Position numbers and translations under genes: made by a program
Assembly: GCF_002797555.1 (NCBI RefSeq)
Contig: NZ_PGFA01000001.1
Span: forward strand, 248,001-312,000
Reading direction: 5' to 3'
Source: Hymenobacter chitinivorans DSM 11115
Lineage (GTDB): Bacteria > Bacteroidota > Bacteroidia > Cytophagales > Hymenobacteraceae
DNA length: 64,000 bases
Shown here: positions 8,490 to 17,701 of the stretch, in pieces
How the letters are laid out: the number at the start of each line of letters is the position of its first letter
Numbering within the stretch: position 1 is the first letter of the stretch
Notes under the pieces: generated by a model
Told to the model about the DNA's origin: nothing
Databases searched by the model: none
What the model saw: only the letters and a program-made list of their open reading frames with translations

Positions 8490-8862
8490 TCAGGAAGGTA
8501 CAAAGTGTTATCCATGCACAAAAAAAGCAGGCCAAGACCCCGCCCCGCCTGCTCCTCAAGCTGCTCCCGGAACCCTACGCTACCCACCGCACCACGATAC
8601 CGGCCTCCCTGCCGTGTTACTCCTGCGAAGGCCTGTATCATTGCTTTACAGTTCAACGTCAGGTCGCCGAAGTCCGCGCAAACCCGCGGTGTTCGTTGCA
8701 CTACTCCTAAATATAGCGCCGGCCGATCCTTGCTGCAAAGTCTGACAACGAATGCTTCTGCACTCGTTGTAGGCCTTGTTCAGGACTCATAAAAGCCGAT
8801 TTATGCCCATTGTCTGCCTTGTAAAAGAGCTTTTTAAAAAGTCTGCGGAACGAGAAATCTGG
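8490..8862. other. Gene-free region with a reverse-oriented hairpin
   Basis: I see no convincing gene in this part of the 446-base gap 8490-8935. It holds a reverse-strand terminator-like hairpin (8519-8553), a small hairpin with ACAACGA...TCGTTGT (about 8744-8770), and a stretch (about 8610-8645) with TACTCCTGCGAAGGCC that resembles eroded intergenic repeat. Short open frames here on both strands lack family-like features. Confidence 0.5.
8519..8553 (-). terminator. Orphan terminator-like hairpin on the reverse strand
   Basis: Read on the reverse strand, GCAGGC pairs with GCCTGC around a GC-rich loop and is followed by seven T residues. It would end transcription arriving from the right, where no reverse-strand gene was recognised, so it may belong to a short RNA or a decayed gene. 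Confidence 0.4.
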
Positions 8863-8895
8863 TTGCCACGATACTTGGTAGCCGCCGTACGTTTG
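8863..8895 (+). promoter_or_regulatory. -33/-7 promoter for the exported protein at 8936
   Basis: TTG at 8863-8865 and TACGTTTG at 8888-8895 match the Bacteroidota -33 and -7 elements with 22 bases between them. The start codon follows 41 bases after the -7 element. Confidence 0.7.
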
Positions 8896-8935
8896 GCTCA
8901 TTCTTCACTATTAGCCTTACTGACGCTTGCCGCGT

Positions 8936-9754
8936 ATGAAATCCATTACTACCTATCTCGCTATCTGTGCTCCCCTGGCCGTGTCGCTGCTCGCTACCAG
9001 CTGCACGGTATATACCCCCATGCAGCCCACCGTATCCACGGTCGGCGCCAAGGGAGAGTTGGAACTGACGGGCAGCATCCAGCCCAATACCCGCCTGGAA
9101 AGCACCGTAATCTATTCGCCCCTGCCCAATACGCTGGTCATGGCCGCCGGCTCGTTTCGGCCCAAAATCGGGGATACCACTTACTCGGCCACCCGGCAGT
9201 GGGAAGCGGGCCTCGGGAGCTACGTGCACCTGGGCCCCCGCTGGCTGCTGACCGGCATTGCGGGTTATGGCAATGCTACTACCAGTAAGTCTATTCCGGG
9301 TGTCGGCATCGGTATGTACGGGGGTGGGTATGACCGGTACAAAGCCACCTACAGCAAGGTATTCGGGCAGCTAAGTCTGGCCCATCAGCTCGAACAACAG
9401 TCTTTCGGCGTGGTATACCGGCTGGCCCGGGTGCAGTACGAGCAGCTCGACTACAGCTTTGGCCTCAACTCGGACTATGCGGCCATTCCCATGCAAAAAG
9501 CCCTGCGGCACGAAGCCCTGGCCTTTTACCGCACCAAACTCGGCCAGCAAGACCGGTGGCAGCTGCAGGCCACCCTGGGCCTGTCGGGCGCCACGCCCCA
9601 GCCCACGGTAGAAGCCCCGGACGGCCCTAACCGGAACGATAACTATACCGAGCAGCGCGAAGCCCGCAATGCCTCCCGCGCGGTGCTCATGACCAGCCTG
9701 GGCGTGGTGTTCCGCCCCCACCTTCCCCACAAAACACGCCCCGTGCAACCCTAA
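8936..9754 (+). CDS. Exported lipoprotein, barrel-like (paralogue 1 of 3)
   Basis: A 272-residue protein. The start at ATG 8936 is chosen because it begins a lipoprotein signal (MKSITTYLAICAPLAVSLLA then TSC). After the cysteine comes VYTPMQPTVSTVGAKGELEL and then alternating strands with many aromatic and glycine residues (RQWEAGLGSYVHLGPRWLLT, GIGMYGGGYDRY), which suggests an outer-membrane-associated beta structure. It shares its layout with the genes at 9836 and 12158: a 'Y-x-P...KGE/KGQ' opening, a 'G-GGY-L' centre and a closing LGVVFRPH-type strand. No family name or function is recognised. It has its own promoter. Confidence 0.85.
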   Translation: MKSITTYLAICAPLAVSLLATSCTVYTPMQPTVSTVGAKGELELTGSIQPNTRLESTVIYSPLPNTLVMAAGSFRPKIGDTTYSATRQWEAGLGSYVHLGPRWLLTGIAGYGNATTSKSIPGVGIGMYGGGYDRYKATYSKVFGQLSLAHQLEQQSFGVVYRLARVQYEQLDYSFGLNSDYAAIPMQKALRHEALAFYRTKLGQQDRWQLQATLGLSGATPQPTVEAPDGPNRNDNYTEQREARNASRAVLMTSLGVVFRPHLPHKTRPVQP

Positions 9755-9835
9755 GCTCACGTTGCTGATCTAGGTGAATAGTCGCATCTTGCTGCTTATC
9801 TGTAGTATCAAGTGTTAAGCTATTACCACCGGCTT

Positions 9836-10609
9836 ATGTCGCAACGTGTACCCTCATTTTACTATCTGCTCGTAGCTTGTTGCGCCCTGAGTAGCTGCTC
9901 CGTCTATGCGCCCATGCTACCTGCCGCGCCGCAAATCCGCGACAAAGGGCAAGCTGAAGTACAGGCCACCAGTTTTCTGAACGGCCGCTGGGAGGCCGGC
10001 GCTACCTACTCACCCCTGCGCCACGTGTTGGTACGAGCCGCGGGCGGCATCAAAACCGATTCGCGCGACACGGCTTATTTCCGCGTCCACCAGTATGAGG
10101 TGGGCCTGGGCGGCTATTATCCGCTGGGCAAGCATTGGCTCGTCACGGGCCTGGGCGGCTACGGCCAGGCCCGCAGCAACCGTGGCTACTACCAGACCTT
10201 TCTCTTTGGCAACGGCTACCTGGTCGACTTCAAAGCCAACTACCGCCGGGTCTTCGGCGAATTATCCACTTCCTACTACAACTCCTGGGTGACGCTGGGG
10301 CTGGCCTACCGCCTCTCCAAAGTCGACTTCACCTCCCTTACCTACAACGGCGCCCCCCTGGGCATGAGCGGCATGCTCCGGGAGGAAGCAATGCTGTTTG
10401 CCCGTTTTGGCAGTGAGGAAGGCTCCTTAAGTTGGTTGGGCTTCCAGGTTTCGCTGGGCACCACCGCCGTGCCACGCTCCCGCCCCGAAGACCAGAATAC
10501 CAATCCCTACGCCCGCGAATACGACCACCTGCGCGAAAGCCGGATTCTAATGGGGGCGAGCCTGATAGTGTATCCGCACCGGCTCCGCAAATCATTCAAG
10601 CCGGAGTAG
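9836..10609 (+). CDS. Exported lipoprotein, barrel-like (paralogue 2 of 3)
   Basis: A 257-residue protein starting at ATG 9836, with a signal ending LVACCALSSC and lipidation expected at that cysteine. The mature part opens SVYAPMLPAAPQIRDKGQAE, parallel to the preceding gene (TVYTPMQPTVSTVGAKGELE). Both then share 'YSPL...LV-AAG', 'YEVGLGGYYPLGKHWLVTGL' versus 'WEAGLGSYVHLGPRWLLTGI', and a YRLSKV / YRLARV segment, so the two are clear tandem paralogues. The stop is three bases from the stop of the convergent reductase gene. Function is unknown. An outer-membrane or periplasmic location is inferred from the signal. Confidence 0.85.
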   Translation: MSQRVPSFYYLLVACCALSSCSVYAPMLPAAPQIRDKGQAEVQATSFLNGRWEAGATYSPLRHVLVRAAGGIKTDSRDTAYFRVHQYEVGLGGYYPLGKHWLVTGLGGYGQARSNRGYYQTFLFGNGYLVDFKANYRRVFGELSTSYYNSWVTLGLAYRLSKVDFTSLTYNGAPLGMSGMLREEAMLFARFGSEEGSLSWLGFQVSLGTTAVPRSRPEDQNTNPYAREYDHLRESRILMGASLIVYPHRLRKSFKPE

Positions 10610-10612
10610 CCG

Positions 10613-11998
10613 CTACTGCAGCTTGCTGAACACGTTATTAAGCCCCTCGGCCCAGGTCGGGTGGGCAATGACCATATTCTGCAGCTGCGGGTACTTGAGC
10701 TTGCCCATCATCACCAGCTGAAACATGGTCATGATTTCGCCGCCTTCCGCCCCCAGAATAGCGGCCCCGATAACCCGGTCCTGGTCGTCGACCAAGACTT
10801 TCCAAAAGCCCCGGGTACGGCCGGTTTCGCGGGCCCGCCCGATGGTGCGCACCGGCATCGTGGCCACCCGGTACCGCACGCCCTGCTCCCGGGCCTGGGC
10901 CTCGGATAAGCCAATGCGGCCCAGCTGCGGGTCGGTGAAGACGGTGTAGGGCAGGGGCCGCTGCCGGGCCGAGCGCCACCGGCGGTGCAGCAGCCCGTCG
11001 CGCACCACGCGGTAGTCGTCGTAGCTGATGTGGGTGAACTGCGGGCCACCGTGAATATCCCCCAGGGCGTAAACTCCCTTGGCAGCCGTTTCTAGTCGGT
11101 TATTAACCTGGATGTAGCCTTTCTCGTCGGTTTTGACGCCAATGGTGTTCAAGCCCAGCTTGTCGGAGTTAGGCACCCGGCCCGTGGCAATCAGCAGGTG
11201 AGTGCCGCGCAGCCGCCTTTCGCCCTGCTGAGTGTGGGCTGAGAGTGTGATAATGCCCTCCGCATTGCGCGACACGTGGTGGGCCTTGGCGCCCAGCACA
11301 AACTCTAGGCCGTCGGCCTCCAAGATTTCCTGCATGGCGGCGCACACGTCATCATCCTCGTGCTCGAGCAGGTGCCGGCCGGTTTCTACAATGGTAACCC
11401 GGCTGCCGAAGCGGCGAAACATCTGCCCGAATTCCAGCCCGATATAGCCCCCACCCAGAATAAGTAGGTGCTCGGGTAACTCCTGCAAATCCAGCAGCTC
11501 GGTGGTGGTCAGGTAGGGCACATCGGCCAGGCCGTCCAGCTCGGGCACGGCTGCACGGGTGCCGGTGTTGATAAAAATGCGCGCGGCCTTGATTTCCCGG
11601 CTGGTTTTGTCGGCCAGCTGCACCTGCACCGTGCGCGGGCCGGTGAAGGCCGCGTGGCCGTGCAGTACCGTAATGCCCGCGTGCTCCTGGGTCAGGTTTT
11701 CGCGCACGCCCTGGCGGGAACGTTGCACAAGGGCATCCTTGCGGGCAATAACGGCCGGAAAGTCCACTTCGGGCTCGGTGCTGCGGATGCCGTATTCCTC
11801 GGCGGTGCGAATCTGGTGAGCCCGCTCGGCCGCGGCCAGCAGAGCTTTGGTGGGCGAGCAGCCGTAGTTGATGCAGGAGCCCCCCAGGTGGTTTTCCTCG
11901 ACCAGCACCACGCTGCGGCCCGCTTCGGCGAAGGCCGTGGCCAGCGGGTTGCCGGCCTGGCCCGAGCCGATAATTAAAACATCGTATGAAGTAGGCAT
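10613..11998 (-). CDS. Pyridine nucleotide-disulfide oxidoreductase (mercuric reductase / Lpd-like)
   Basis: A 461-residue class I flavoprotein disulfide reductase. FAD-binding motif DVLIIGSGQAGNPLA (residues 6-20), redox-active pair C42-C47 in GGSCINYGCSPTKAL, NAD(P)-binding motif ILGGGYIGLEFG in the middle, second FAD motif GVYALGDIHGG, and the C-terminal dimerisation domain with the catalytic-type His of IAHPTWAEGL. The start at 11998 (MPTSYDVLIIGSG) is preferred over upstream frame extension. The sequence resembles mercuric reductases and dihydrolipoamide dehydrogenases, but there is no N-terminal metal-binding domain and no mer genes nearby, so the substrate is uncertain. It is flanked by the three paralogous exported proteins. 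Confidence 0.92.
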   Translation of the reverse strand: MPTSYDVLIIGSGQAGNPLATAFAEAGRSVVLVEENHLGGSCINYGCSPTKALLAAAERAHQIRTAEEYGIRSTEPEVDFPAVIARKDALVQRSRQGVRENLTQEHAGITVLHGHAAFTGPRTVQVQLADKTSREIKAARIFINTGTRAAVPELDGLADVPYLTTTELLDLQELPEHLLILGGGYIGLEFGQMFRRFGSRVTIVETGRHLLEHEDDDVCAAMQEILEADGLEFVLGAKAHHVSRNAEGIITLSAHTQQGERRLRGTHLLIATGRVPNSDKLGLNTIGVKTDEKGYIQVNNRLETAAKGVYALGDIHGGPQFTHISYDDYRVVRDGLLHRRWRSARQRPLPYTVFTDPQLGRIGLSEAQAREQGVRYRVATMPVRTIGRARETGRTRGFWKVLVDDQDRVIGAAILGAEGGEIMTMFQLVMMGKLKYPQLQNMVIAHPTWAEGLNNVFSKLQ

Positions 11999-12157
11999 AA
12001 AAAGCGGAAATTGGCGGAGCAAAGGGCCGCCTGCACCTGGCGGCCCGCATCCTGTTGAGCTTAACGGATAAGCACTATACGCGGGGCCTACCGGAGTAGC
12101 CGCCCCGGGGGCAGGGCTTTTTCTGATTTCTTCCTTTATTCTGCCTTTCTTGTGGCT

Positions 12158-12910
12158 ATGACGGTTTTGTTGCGGCTTTGGCTGTTGAGTATTCTGGTGG
12201 GTCTGAGCGGTTGTGCGTCGTTGTATTTCCCGCCCCCGCCCCAGGCCCCGCTGCTCACCCAGAAGGGCGAGTTTAGCGGCGGCATCCACACCAATTTCAG
12301 CCAGAACACCGCCCTGCAGGGTGCTTACGCCCTCGGCGACCATATCGGGGTGCAGGGCAGTGCCTCCTTTATCCGCTCCGATAAAAAACAGTCGTTTTTT
12401 GGCAGCAAGAACAACCGCAAATACGAGGAGCACGACTTTGGGGAACTAGGCCTAGGCTACTTCACCCGCATGCGCGACGAGCGGGTGCTGGAGTTTTACG
12501 GCGGCTACGGCTTTGGGCACGGTAAGCGCACCGAGCGCAGTGAAGGCGTCACCAAGACCTTCGACGGGAGCCTGTCGAAATACTACCTGCAGGCCAACTT
12601 CAGCAAGAAACTCAGCAAAACCTGGCACTTCTTCGACCGTGACTGGCCCGTGTCGTACGGTATGGCCCTGCGCGCCAGTTACGTACAGCTCTACGACTTT
12701 ACCATCGACGCCAAACCCCAGGAAATGGAGGATAACATCTTTTTGGAGCCCATCAGCTTCACCCGCATCAGCGTGCTGGGTCCCATTCAGTTTCAGATGA
12801 TTAGCGGCAGCAACTTCGGCCTGCGCCACCGCAAGTACCTAAAGGCGGCCAACTCAGTGTTTCAGCTGGGCATTATCGTCAACCTGGGCGGGCAGTCCGG
12901 CCGGCGGTAA
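12158..12910 (+). CDS. Exported lipoprotein, barrel-like (paralogue 3 of 3)
   Basis: A 250-residue protein with a lipoprotein signal (LLSILVGLSGC). ATG 12158 is preferred to the GTG two codons earlier. The mature opening ASLYFPPPPQAPLLTQKGEF matches the 'Y-x-P...KGE' pattern of the genes at 8936 and 9836, and the body again has glycine- and aromatic-rich strands (GELGLGYFTRM, FYGGYGFGHGKR), ending in a beta-strand-like FQLGIIVNLGG. It is more diverged than the tandem pair. It is divergent from the reductase gene and is followed by a strong terminator. No function is recognised. Confidence 0.83.
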   Translation: MTVLLRLWLLSILVGLSGCASLYFPPPPQAPLLTQKGEFSGGIHTNFSQNTALQGAYALGDHIGVQGSASFIRSDKKQSFFGSKNNRKYEEHDFGELGLGYFTRMRDERVLEFYGGYGFGHGKRTERSEGVTKTFDGSLSKYYLQANFSKKLSKTWHFFDRDWPVSYGMALRASYVQLYDFTIDAKPQEMEDNIFLEPISFTRISVLGPIQFQMISGSNFGLRHRKYLKAANSVFQLGIIVNLGGQSGRR

Positions 12911-12930
12911 CCAGCACCCGGCGATAGGCG

Positions 12931-12968
12931 CACAAAAAAGCCCCGACGCAGGTCGGGGCTTTTTTGTG
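12931..12968. terminator. Bidirectional intrinsic terminator
   Basis: AAAAAAGCCCCGAC pairs with GTCGGGGCTTTTTT around GCAG. The A and T tracts on both sides allow it to serve both the exported-protein gene and the convergent acetyltransferase gene. Confidence 0.88.
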
Positions 12969-12993
12969 CGGTAAGGCTGACAGACTTCTGCCG

Positions 12994-13797
12994 CTACACG
13001 GCCGTTTGTAAGCTCGTGCCCTGCGGTTCAACCACAACATCAGATAGCCCATCGGCTATCAGGCGCTGCTGAAGCAGGGCGTTGATGTGCACGGTGATAT
13101 ACGAGCGCGCCGGAAACAAGCCCATGCGGGCCCAGGCCCGCTGTACCCCGTGGTTCTGGACCTGCGTAGTGGCCCGCACCCGCCGCAGCCCCTGATCCTG
13201 CATGTACTGCTTGGTATAGTTCAGCAGGTCGACGTACAGGTTTTTGGCTGGAATATTGGGCCGGGCGCCAAAAATAATTCCTTCGCCGTAGGTTTCGTGT
13301 ACCTCATTGGTGGCGTAGGCCACGGCTTGGCCGTCGAGGTAGAATAGGAAGCAAACCCGCTTGTCGCCGGGTTCCAGGGCACTCATGGCCCATTCCTTGT
13401 AGCCGGCCAGCACTAGTTCCGGGTCGAACAGGGGGTTGCTGTTGTAGTGCGTGCGGTAGTCTTTAAAGCTGAGGTCGACGAGTTCTGCCAGTACTGCTAC
13501 ATCCTCCATTGTACCGCGCTTTACTTCGAGGCGGGTATTGCGTAACGGGGCCGCCGGATACTCCCGCAGGTCGCCATCAAATGACACGAGCGTGTCGGCT
13601 ACAATTATGGGGAAGGGCAACAGGCTAAGCTTGGACAGCTGGTGCTGCTGGCTGGTCGGAATGCGCAGAATGGCTACATCTGCCCGCTCCTCTACAATGG
13701 TGCGCAGAAGATCGTACGGTTCGAGTTTGGTGAAAGAGCCACGCAGGATACGCAGGTTAAATCGGGTACTCTCTAAAGCACTGTACTGTAACGGCAT
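12994..13797 (-). CDS. GNAT-family N-acetyltransferase (WecD-like)
   Basis: A 267-residue protein whose second half is a GNAT fold: VKRGTMEDVAVLAELVDLSF opens it, FLFYLDGQAVAYATNEV is the central strand, and VRATTQVQNHGVQRAWARMG is the usual 'N-x-x-x-x-x-x-x-x-x-G' acetyl-CoA end. The N-terminal 90 residues (ADVAILRIPTSQQHQLSKL and on) resemble the extra domain of sugar acyltransferases such as WecD, which acetylate amino sugars on nucleotide carriers. A glycosyltransferase gene lies just downstream on the same strand order. The ATG at 13797 is preferred to an upstream TTG. The substrate is inferred only from family and context. Confidence 0.82.
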   Translation of the reverse strand: MPLQYSALESTRFNLRILRGSFTKLEPYDLLRTIVEERADVAILRIPTSQQHQLSKLSLLPFPIIVADTLVSFDGDLREYPAAPLRNTRLEVKRGTMEDVAVLAELVDLSFKDYRTHYNSNPLFDPELVLAGYKEWAMSALEPGDKRVCFLFYLDGQAVAYATNEVHETYGEGIIFGARPNIPAKNLYVDLLNYTKQYMQDQGLRRVRATTQVQNHGVQRAWARMGLFPARSYITVHINALLQQRLIADGLSDVVVEPQGTSLQTAV

Positions 13798-13983
13798 GAG
13801 CAAAAAAATGAAGCGTCTAATAGGAGGTGAGCCTACTAAAAAAAATGAAAAAATTTAGTCGGAAATTAGCGTAATTTATTAAGATATTCAAACGCTGAAA
13901 AGAATTTATAGTTCAGCTTTCGGGCGTCAGTGAGCCGTATTGCCAGTGGGTAGCGGCGCCACCCGTCGGCCCCAGAATCTGAC

Positions 13984-14961
13984 TTAGGTAGTGAGGCTGG
14001 CCCGGGTGGAATTGGCTTCCTCCCGCACCACGTAAAGCGGCCGGTTCTTGACGCCTTCGAAGGTGCGACTCACGTAAAGTCCTACCAAACCCAGGCCGGT
14101 TAGGAAAAGGCCGCCCAGCAGCCATACGCTGAGCAGTAGCAGTGCCAGCCAGGGAGTGGAACCATGCGGCCCAACCACAAGGTGGCCGACCAGAAACAGA
14201 CCGCCCAGCAAAGTCGCCCCTACGATACCCGCTCCCAGCTTCACGAGCAGGCGCAGGGGTTTGTCGCTGTAGGCCAGAATAATGTTGAAAGCCAGCCGCA
14301 GCAATTGGCTGAAACGGTAGCTGCTTTGGCCGTGGGGGCGGGCAGCGTGTTGCACGTCGAGGGCGCCCTGCCGAAAGCCCAGCCAGCGTACCTGCAGCGG
14401 AAAAGCCCGCGTGGGTTCCCGCAGCAGGCGCAGCGCCGCCACAACCCGCTGGTGAAAAATGCCGAAGTTGCCCGTCGTGGGGTCTTGCCGCGGCCCCCCA
14501 AGCCAGGCAAGGGCCCGGTGAAAAGCCCGGCCGCCCCACTGCTTGGAAGCAGTATCCTGCCGGTTGATTCGGCGCCCAAACACCACGTCCAGGTGCTGCT
14601 GCCGGGCATAAGCGTACAGGTTCGGAATTTCCTCGGGCATGTCCTGCAGGTCGCAGTCCATCACTACTACCCACTCGCCCGTGGCCCGGTCGAGGCCGGC
14701 GGTGATGGCCGCGTGCTGCCCGAAGTTGCGGCTCAAGCTCAGGCCCAGCACCCGCGAGTCGCGGGCAGCCAGCTCCTGCACCACGTTCCAGCTGGTATCC
14801 GGGCTGTAGTCGTTGATCAGGATCAACTCATACCCTCCCGCGAAGCCGGTCAGGGTCACCGTTAGGCGCTGGTATAGCTCGGGCAGGGCATCAGCACAGC
14901 CGTAGACAGGAATAACGACGGAGAGAGCCAGCGGCGGGGGAGTGGTGGGGGCAGCATTCAT
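13984..14961 (-). CDS. Family 2 glycosyltransferase, membrane-anchored
   Basis: A protein of about 325 residues. The catalytic domain shows LSVVIPVYGCADALPELY, NDYSPDTSW and the metal-binding MDCDLQDMPEE, as in GT2 polyprenyl-phosphate glycosyltransferases (DPM1/ArnC/GtrB type). Two C-terminal membrane helices (LGAGIVGATLLGGLFLVGHL and LALLLLSVWLLGGLFLTGLG) end before a basic tail. It would transfer a sugar from a nucleotide donor to undecaprenyl phosphate at the inner membrane. The start could be 14961 or 14973. Longer frames run into the sucD terminator and are unlikely. Confidence 0.9.
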   Translation of the reverse strand: MNAAPTTPPPLALSVVIPVYGCADALPELYQRLTVTLTGFAGGYELILINDYSPDTSWNVVQELAARDSRVLGLSLSRNFGQHAAITAGLDRATGEWVVVMDCDLQDMPEEIPNLYAYARQQHLDVVFGRRINRQDTASKQWGGRAFHRALAWLGGPRQDPTTGNFGIFHQRVVAALRLLREPTRAFPLQVRWLGFRQGALDVQHAARPHGQSSYRFSQLLRLAFNIILAYSDKPLRLLVKLGAGIVGATLLGGLFLVGHLVVGPHGSTPWLALLLLSVWLLGGLFLTGLGLVGLYVSRTFEGVKNRPLYVVREEANSTRASLTT

Positions 14962-14992
14962 CAGCGGGGGCATGCCAGGAGGGGCATTTGCT

Positions 14993-15025
14993 AAAAAAAG
15001 CCCCGGCGGATGCCGGGGCTTTTTC
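14993..15025 (-). terminator. Intrinsic terminator of sucD
   Basis: AAAAAGCCCCGGC pairs with GCCGGGGCTTTTT around GGAT. It lies 26 bases after the sucD stop on the reverse strand, with A and T tracts on both sides. Confidence 0.88.
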
Positions 15026-15050
15026 AATTAATAAGCTCGAAGCTCGAAAA

Positions 15051-15932
<882 letters not shown>

Positions 15933-15999
15933 TCGGAGAAGTGTTAAAGGCTACTATCAATTTGGGGTGGTAACCAGCGGCCCTCGGGCTACCGGTGTG

Positions 16000-16029
16000 C
16001 AAAAGTAGCCTTTTTTGGGGGCGCGGCAA
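16000..16029 (-). promoter_or_regulatory. -33/-7 promoter of sucD
   Basis: On the reverse strand TACTTTTG (16007-16000) is an exact TAnnTTTG, and TTG at 16029-16027 gives the -33 element with about 19 bases between. The sucD start lies 67 bases further on. Confidence 0.7.
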
Positions 16030-16206
16030 GCCGGCCGCGCAATCGGTTGTCAGCCAGAAAGGAGCCGGGTGGCAAGGGCCAGGAACCGGGCTGGTATTGG
16101 CTCAGCTACTGGCTGGGTTGATTGGTATTTTACGTGGCTCAACTAGAACTATTTGAATTTCAAGCGCTGTTGCTGTAGCTCAATCCACTTTTACCACTAC
16201 CGCGCT

Positions 16207-17592
16207 ATGAAAAAGATTCGCTACGCCTGGCTGCTGAGTTTATGGTGGTGCCTGGCTGCCTGCTCCGATAAAGACGAAGTTGGCCCCGGCAACCTGTTGA
16301 GCCTGCCCGACACCGGGATATCACGGCTGGAGACTACCCAGGACCTGGACCCGATTCTGCAGCAGATGGGCCCGGCGCGGTACGCCCTGCTGGGCGAAGC
16401 CTCCCACGGGACGGCCGAGTTTTACACTTGGCGGGCAGCTCTGAGTAAGCGTCTGATTCAGGAAAAAGGCTTCACCATGATTGCCGTCGAGGGCGACTGG
16501 CCCGCTATTTACGAGCTTAACCGCTACGTGCGGGGGCAAAGCTCGGCCGGCTCGGCGGTGCAGAGCCTACAAAGCTTGCACCGCTGGCCCACCTGGCTAT
16601 GGGCCAACCAGGAAGTGGCCAACCTGCTGGAGTGGGTCCGGACGTATAACAAAACGCAGCCGGCCGCGCGGCAAGTAGGTTTCTACGGCCTCGACCTCTA
16701 CAGCATGGTACAAAGCCTGGAGCAGGTCCGGACCGATTTTTCGGCGGCCGACCAGGCTACCCACGAGGCTGTAATCAATGCCTTGAGTTGCCTGGAGCCC
16801 TACCGCAGCAATGAGGAGGCCTATGGCACGGCTACGTTGCGCGGGGTTAGCTGCGCTACCGAAATCAACGCGGTGCTCACGGCGGTACGGGCCCGCCGCC
16901 AGGCCTTGCCCGCCACCGATGAAGCGGGCTTCAGTGCGGAGCAGAATGCTCTGTTGGCCGTAAATGCGGAGCGCTACTACCGAACGGCCGTGCAGGAAAG
17001 CGCCGGCTCCTGGAATATCCGGGACCAGCACATGATGGAAACCATCAACCGGCTGATGGACTTTCACGGCCCGGCCGCCAAAATCATCGTCTGGGCGCAC
17101 AACACCCACGTGGGCGATGCCCGCTACACCGATATGGCCGCCCGGGGCGAGGTAAACGTGGGCCAGCTCACGCGGCAGCAGCACGGCGCCGAGGGAGTGT
17201 TTGTGGTGGGCAGCGGCACTTACCAGGGCACGGTGGTGGCCGCCCCGTTCTGGGGCGGTGCCACTACTATCATGCCCGTGCCGGCCGCTCCGCAGAGTTC
17301 CTGGGAAGGCGCGCTGCACGCCAAGGAGCCCCGCACCAAGCTAGTTATGCTCCAGGGCTGGCGCCAGGACCCGGCCCTGACCGAACGGCGCGGCCACCGG
17401 GCCATCGGGGTGGTGTATGACCCAGGGCAGGAAAGCGGTAACTACGTGCCCAGCGACTTGCCCAACCGCTACGACGCCTTTCTGTTCCTTGACCAAACCC
17501 AGGCTCTGCACCCGCTGCCTGCTACCGGCGGCCGGCCAAGCCCGGAAGGAGCGGAGCGCGTGGCGCAGCAGCACGCGGCAGCCAATTTCTAA
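16207..17592 (+). CDS. Erythromycin esterase family lipoprotein
   Basis: A 461-residue protein with a lipoprotein signal (WLLSLWWCLAAC, start at ATG 16207) followed by an Ere-type domain. The family's key residues are visible: GEASHGTAEFYTWRAALS (His), FTMIAVEGDWPAIYELNRYV (Glu), and KIIVWAHNTHVGD (two His). Ere enzymes hydrolyse the macrolide lactone ring, but the family is broad and many members act on other esters. A lipid-anchored form in an environmental Bacteroidota is not evidence of resistance. The gene stands alone between sucD and the cysteine-synthase-like gene. Confidence 0.9.
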   Translation: MKKIRYAWLLSLWWCLAACSDKDEVGPGNLLSLPDTGISRLETTQDLDPILQQMGPARYALLGEASHGTAEFYTWRAALSKRLIQEKGFTMIAVEGDWPAIYELNRYVRGQSSAGSAVQSLQSLHRWPTWLWANQEVANLLEWVRTYNKTQPAARQVGFYGLDLYSMVQSLEQVRTDFSAADQATHEAVINALSCLEPYRSNEEAYGTATLRGVSCATEINAVLTAVRARRQALPATDEAGFSAEQNALLAVNAERYYRTAVQESAGSWNIRDQHMMETINRLMDFHGPAAKIIVWAHNTHVGDARYTDMAARGEVNVGQLTRQQHGAEGVFVVGSGTYQGTVVAAPFWGGATTIMPVPAAPQSSWEGALHAKEPRTKLVMLQGWRQDPALTERRGHRAIGVVYDPGQESGNYVPSDLPNRYDAFLFLDQTQALHPLPATGGRPSPEGAERVAQQHAAANF

Positions 17593-17652
17593 GCGCTGCC
17601 GGCCGGTAGTGGGAAAAGCGGCACGGGGCTTCGGGCGCCGCCGGCAAATGCG

Positions 17653-17660
17653 TACCTTTG
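17653..17660 (+). promoter_or_regulatory. -7 element upstream of the CBS-like gene
   Basis: TACCTTTG is an exact TAnnTTTG match 41 bases before the start codon at 17702. No clear -33 TTG was found. Confidence 0.6.
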
Positions 17661-17701
17661 CGGTCCTCTCACTCAAAATAGAACTGCTTACCTCTCTCAC
17701 A

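Noticed and set aside
8486-8701. Reverse-strand open frame of 71 codons in the gene-free region
   Set aside because: It runs through a terminator hairpin and repeat-like sequence (TTCGCAGGAGTAACACGG) and has no family features.
10613-11998. Mercury-resistance (merA) gene
   Set aside because: The catalytic CxxxxC pair is present, but the N-terminal metal-binding domain, the C-terminal vicinal cysteine pair and any merR/merT/merP neighbours are missing.
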